A stretch of DNA of 8,204 nucleotides from an uncultured Candidatus Saccharibacteria bacterium (GTDB taxonomy: Bacteria; Patescibacteria; Saccharimonadia; Saccharimonadales; UBA4665), in contig CAIYEO010000084.1 in the NCBI GenBank assembly GCA_903925195.1, forward strand, positions 1-8,204, written 5' to 3'. Positions 5,226 to 8,204 of this stretch are shown piece by piece. How positions within the stretch are numbered: the first letter of the stretch is position 1; every line of letters starts with the position of its first letter. A program made the translations under genes and the position numbers. The notes under the pieces were generated by a model. It was not told the DNA's origin and did no database searches. It worked only from the letters and a program-made list of their open reading frames with translations.

Positions 5226-7253
5226 CTAACTAATTAGCTTCTTAAAAATATCTTCGTTTAATATATCTATTCCGAGTTTTTTAGCTTTTTCAATTTTAGA
5301 TTTTCCTGGCTTTTCACCAAGTACCAAATATGTAGTGTCCTTGCCAACACTAGATTGAAAATAACCCCCCATCGACCTAATCCTATCAGCAATTTGTTCT
5401 CTATCTAAGCCAGATATAGATCCACTAACAACAAAGTACTTATCGGCTAGCTTATTATTAACTGGACTTGATTCTACTGGATTAACTCCTAGCTTCTTAA
5501 ATTTATCAAGAATTTCAATATTCTCTGAATCGGCAAACCAAGAAACAATCGATTCGGCTACTACTACTCCAATGCCCTCAACTTTTTCTAGTTCATCTTC
5601 ACTTGCCCTGGCTAATCTATCCAAACTTCTAAAATGTGAAACAAGGTCATTGGCGGTCTGTATTCCAACATGTCTAATACCTAGCCCAAATACAAATTTC
5701 TGTAGACTAGGCTGCTTCTTCATGCCGATAGACTCAATTAATTTAGCGGCTGATATGTCAGCAAATCTATCCATAGAACGTACATCTTCAAAGTTCAAAG
5801 AATAAAGATCTGCTGGGTCAGCAATAAGCTTGGCATCAAGCAAGGCTTTAATATTTTTTTCACCTAAGCCATCGATATCTAATGCTCCTTTCGAAGCATA
5901 GTGGATGATCCTGTTTTGGACTCTAGCTGGACATTTGGTGTTTATGCATCTCCAAATTACCTCATCAGCCTTGGATTTAATAAGAGCATGGTCACATTCA
6001 GGACATCTAGTTGGAAATTTGAATTTCTTTTCAGTGCCATTTCTAAGCTTAGTAAGTGGTTCAACAACTTCTGGAATAATATCCCCTGCTTTTCTAACAA
6101 CTACTGTATCTCCAACCCTAATATCTTTTCTGTCTATTTCGTCCTGATTATGCAGAGTTGCCATCTGAACAGTTGATCCGGCTAAAACTACTGGTTGCAA
6201 AATAGCGACTGGAGTAGCTGCGCCAGTTCTACCTATACTTATAAAAATATCACGAAGTTTTGTAGTTGATTGTTCGGCTGGGAATTTATAGGCTATAGCT
6301 GCTCTAGGAGCCTTACCAACAATGCCAAGACTCTGGTAAAGCTGACGATCATTAATTTTAATAACTAGGCCATCGGTATTAAACATCATTTCATGTCTTT
6401 TTTCCGCCCATAGTTTAACTGCACTCATAACAGTTGCTATGTCTTTTGCAATATAACTAGTGCCAAATGATGGAGGATTTACGATTAAGCCTAATTTTCT
6501 AATGGCTTCGTAACATCCCTGATTGGTTGTTAACCTACTTGGCGGATTAACGATTAGATCGTAAGCCCTAAAGACTAGTGGCCTCGCAGCGACTATAGAT
6601 GAATCAAGTTGTCGTATAGTACCGGCTGCCAAATTTCTTGGGTTAGCATAGAGAGGCTGGCCAGCTTCTTCTCTTTGTTTATTTAGTTTTTCAAAGTCTT
6701 GCTTATACAGAACAATCTCACCTCTTATTTCAGTCGTGCCAGTACAATAATGCTCGAAACCTTTAACCTGTCTCAATTTCATAGGTACTGAGACGATTGT
6801 TTTAACATTTTCTGTGACATCCTCACCAGTCGTACCGTCGCCCCTTGTTACGGCTTGACTAAACTCACCATCAATATAGATAATCGAACAAGCTAGTCCG
6901 TCCATCTTAATATCCAAAAAGAATTCTAAATTTGCTCCTTCGCTCAACTTAACCATTCTAGTCGCCCATGCCTGAACTTCAGCTTCATCAAAAACGTCAT
7001 TTAAACTAAGCATTCTAGATTGATGAGTAACCTTAGAAAAGCTGGAAAGAACCTTGCCTCCTACTCGTTGTGTTGGAGAATCTTTTTTGATAATGTCTGG
7101 AAATTGAGATTCTATTTTTTTTAGCTCACCAAAAAGTCCGTCATAAACGGCATCATCTACTGAAGGTTTATCTAAAACATAATACTCATAAGAATATTCA
7201 TTTAGCTGACTGACTAATTTATCTACCCTATTTTTTGCCTTATCTAAATTCAT
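5226..7253 (-). CDS. ligA: NAD+-dependent DNA ligase LigA
   Basis: LigA seals nicks in duplex DNA during replication and repair, using NAD+ to adenylate its lysine. The 675 residues match the usual length and every domain is present. Domain Ia (1-68) has the YYVLDKPSVDDAVYD segment that binds the nicotinamide end. The nucleotidyltransferase domain (about 69-317) has K116 in DIKMDG, TRGDGTTGED (136-145), EIRGE (175-179), ANPRNLAAGTIRQLD (203-217) and DGLVIKI (294-300). The OB fold (about 318-403) opens with AYKFPAE. A zinc finger uses C417, C420, C436 and C441. Helix-hairpin-helix repeats (about 446-590) and a BRCT domain (about 603-675) follow. The residue two before the catalytic Lys, usually Glu, is D114. 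The ATG at 7253 has AGGGAG 5 bases upstream and overlaps the previous stop as ATGA, so it is co-transcribed and probably coupled with the membrane protein gene. Confidence 0.98.
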   Translation of the reverse strand: MNLDKAKNRVDKLVSQLNEYSYEYYVLDKPSVDDAVYDGLFGELKKIESQFPDIIKKDSPTQRVGGKVLSSFSKVTHQSRMLSLNDVFDEAEVQAWATRMVKLSEGANLEFFLDIKMDGLACSIIYIDGEFSQAVTRGDGTTGEDVTENVKTIVSVPMKLRQVKGFEHYCTGTTEIRGEIVLYKQDFEKLNKQREEAGQPLYANPRNLAAGTIRQLDSSIVAARPLVFRAYDLIVNPPSRLTTNQGCYEAIRKLGLIVNPPSFGTSYIAKDIATVMSAVKLWAEKRHEMMFNTDGLVIKINDRQLYQSLGIVGKAPRAAIAYKFPAEQSTTKLRDIFISIGRTGAATPVAILQPVVLAGSTVQMATLHNQDEIDRKDIRVGDTVVVRKAGDIIPEVVEPLTKLRNGTEKKFKFPTRCPECDHALIKSKADEVIWRCINTKCPARVQNRIIHYASKGALDIDGLGEKNIKALLDAKLIADPADLYSLNFEDVRSMDRFADISAAKLIESIGMKKQPSLQKFVFGLGIRHVGIQTANDLVSHFRSLDRLARASEDELEKVEGIGVVVAESIVSWFADSENIEILDKFKKLGVNPVESSPVNNKLADKYFVVSGSISGLDREQIADRIRSMGGYFQSSVGKDTTYLVLGEKPGKSKIEKAKKLGIDILNEDIFKKLIS

Positions 7254-8167
7254 ATTAGCTCCCTATATAGTAGATACATATATGAATGAAATATAAATAG
7301 CAATACTAAGGCTAGAAAGAATTCGGTATAAATAATTAGTGTCTTCGAGATCATCGCAACAGGTAAGGTGACGACAATGAAAATTAGCACCAATGCTACT
7401 GCCATGAAAATTATGCGTCCAAATACTGCTATTCTTCTCTTTTTAACCATTTGACCAGCTAGCTTTAGTGATTGCCATGGAGTCATATTGGGCACTGTAG
7501 CAATATAGAAGGCAATCAAAGATGTTGCTAATAAATAAAAAGTCAGTGCCCACAAACCCCCACTAACTAGACAGACAATAAATTTAACAATAATATTTAC
7601 AGTTATTAAGCCACTGAAAAAATAGGCAAAAATCATGGAACCGATTACTAGGGGTAAAAGTTCAAGAGCTATGATAAAAGCAATAATAAGAGTTGGTATA
7701 AGTGGATACATGCCTTTATAAAAGCCATCCCTGGCTCTTATTTTGTTTTTAGCATAAACCTCTCTCAGACAATAAATTATTACTAGTGAAATAATAATCC
7801 ATAGAATCATCTGATAAATACCTGAGCTTGTATTAGAACTATTGCCAGGACTATTATTCAGAACACTTCCCAGTAATGAACTGCTCTTAGACAGCGAACC
7901 GCTATTTGAATTTGTAATCTTAGCTATCTCTGAGTTAGTGCTGAAACTCAAACTATTAACAAAAATAAAGCTCAGCAAACAATAGACCAGAAAGATACTA
8001 GAGAATAATCTCCAATTATTCTTAAGAACTATAATACTACCTGCTAGTAGTTTAAAAGGTCCGTTAATTTTTTTACTAACATTCTCATCCTTAGCTAAAC
8101 TTTTTTTAGGAAGTTTGACTGTAGGTTTTCGTGATAATTTACCAATTGTACTTTTAGGATTAGCCAT
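7250..8167 (-). CDS. polytopic membrane protein of unknown function
   Basis: From the ATG at 8167 the product has 305 residues. The N-terminus (1-51) is lysine-rich and polar. A first helix (about 54-72) is followed by a Ser/Asn-rich loop (73-116), then helices at about 117-137, 154-180, 184-223 (probably two), 248-271 and 277-298, six to seven in all. The segment MTPWQSLKLAGQMVKKRRIAVFGRI (228-252) before a helix resembles the amphipathic linker in DUF975-like proteins and in membrane domains of the glycerophosphodiester phosphodiesterase type. That assignment is tentative and no catalytic residue is seen. It overlaps ligA by 4 bases. The start is uncertain: no Shine-Dalgarno site or TATAAT precedes 8167, and the frame stays open to the window edge (IKKDGRSPVSIP before the Met), so the protein may be longer. 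Confidence 0.82.
   Translation of the reverse strand: MANPKSTIGKLSRKPTVKLPKKSLAKDENVSKKINGPFKLLAGSIIVLKNNWRLFSSIFLVYCLLSFIFVNSLSFSTNSEIAKITNSNSGSLSKSSSLLGSVLNNSPGNSSNTSSGIYQMILWIIISLVIIYCLREVYAKNKIRARDGFYKGMYPLIPTLIIAFIIALELLPLVIGSMIFAYFFSGLITVNIIVKFIVCLVSGGLWALTFYLLATSLIAFYIATVPNMTPWQSLKLAGQMVKKRRIAVFGRIIFMAVALVLIFIVVTLPVAMISKTLIIYTEFFLALVLLFIFHSYMYLLYRELI
7259..7264 (-). promoter_or_regulatory. Shine-Dalgarno site of ligA
   Basis: AGGGAG (7264-7259) lies 5 bases before the ligA ATG, within the last codons of the membrane protein gene. It supports the 675-residue start and the coupled ATGA overlap. Confidence 0.75.
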
Positions 8168-8175
8168 AGGAATAC

Positions 8176-8204
8176 TTACTGGTGATCTTCCATCTTTTTT
8201 AATC
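8176..8204 (-). other. possible 3' end of an upstream gene
   Basis: In the frame offset from the membrane protein, the window edge reads LKKMEDHQ followed by TAA (8178-8176), 8 bases before the ATG at 8167. If this is the end of a gene, the ATG at 8167 is the true start and the gene lies inside a longer operon. Eight codons cannot settle it; the alternative is that the membrane protein itself continues upstream. Confidence 0.25.

Noticed and set aside
5572..6176. Several 77-91-codon open frames on the plus strand
   Set aside because: They are antisense to the zinc-finger and helix-hairpin-helix parts of ligA, whose motifs are intact, and have low-complexity translations.

Overview
The window looks like a piece of a small, AT-rich bacterial genome of the Patescibacteria/CPR type, most likely Saccharibacteria (TM7). 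This is inferred from gene character: a Mur ligase with an N-terminal membrane hairpin, a Kelch surface protein ending in a PxTG-type tail, lineage-style small membrane proteins, short intergenic gaps and apparently leaderless genes. TGA serves as a normal stop (at 1062-1064 and 7250-7252), which argues against the CPR groups that read UGA as glycine. Every supported gene lies on the minus strand, so transcription runs from high to low coordinates.

In the direction of transcription: a polytopic membrane protein (8167-7250) is followed, through a 4-base ATGA overlap, by ligA, the NAD+-dependent DNA ligase (7253-5226). Directly after the ligA stop there is a near-consensus sigma-70 promoter (5222-5194), a strongly inverted-repeat stretch (about 5186-5103) and an intrinsic terminator (5091-5071). 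I read this as an unannotated short RNA gene, or a leader/attenuator, and it is the main discovery of the window. A secreted six-bladed Kelch protein (4982-3513) follows with its own promoter and Shine-Dalgarno site, then tRNA-Ala(GGC) (3484-3408).

Next come a small calcineurin-like metallophosphoesterase (3372-2809), a membrane-anchored protein of unknown function (2752-1844), an alpha/beta hydrolase (1820-1062) and a MurF-like Mur ligase (1065 to beyond position 1). The last two overlap by 4 bases (GTGA), and a good Shine-Dalgarno site supports the GTG start of the ligase.

Two modes of translation initiation seem to coexist. The metallophosphoesterase, the unknown membrane-anchored protein and the hydrolase each have a perfect TATAAT ending 6 or 7 bases before the ATG and no convincing Shine-Dalgarno sequence, the layout expected of leaderless mRNAs. 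The Kelch gene, ligA and the Mur ligase have purine-rich Shine-Dalgarno sites. The promoter of the candidate small RNA has the same 7-base distance to an ATG that opens a 16-codon frame, so a leaderless leader peptide is a competing reading of that locus. Functionally the window mixes DNA repair/replication (LigA), cell-envelope assembly (Mur ligase) and surface display (Kelch protein); it is not a single pathway.
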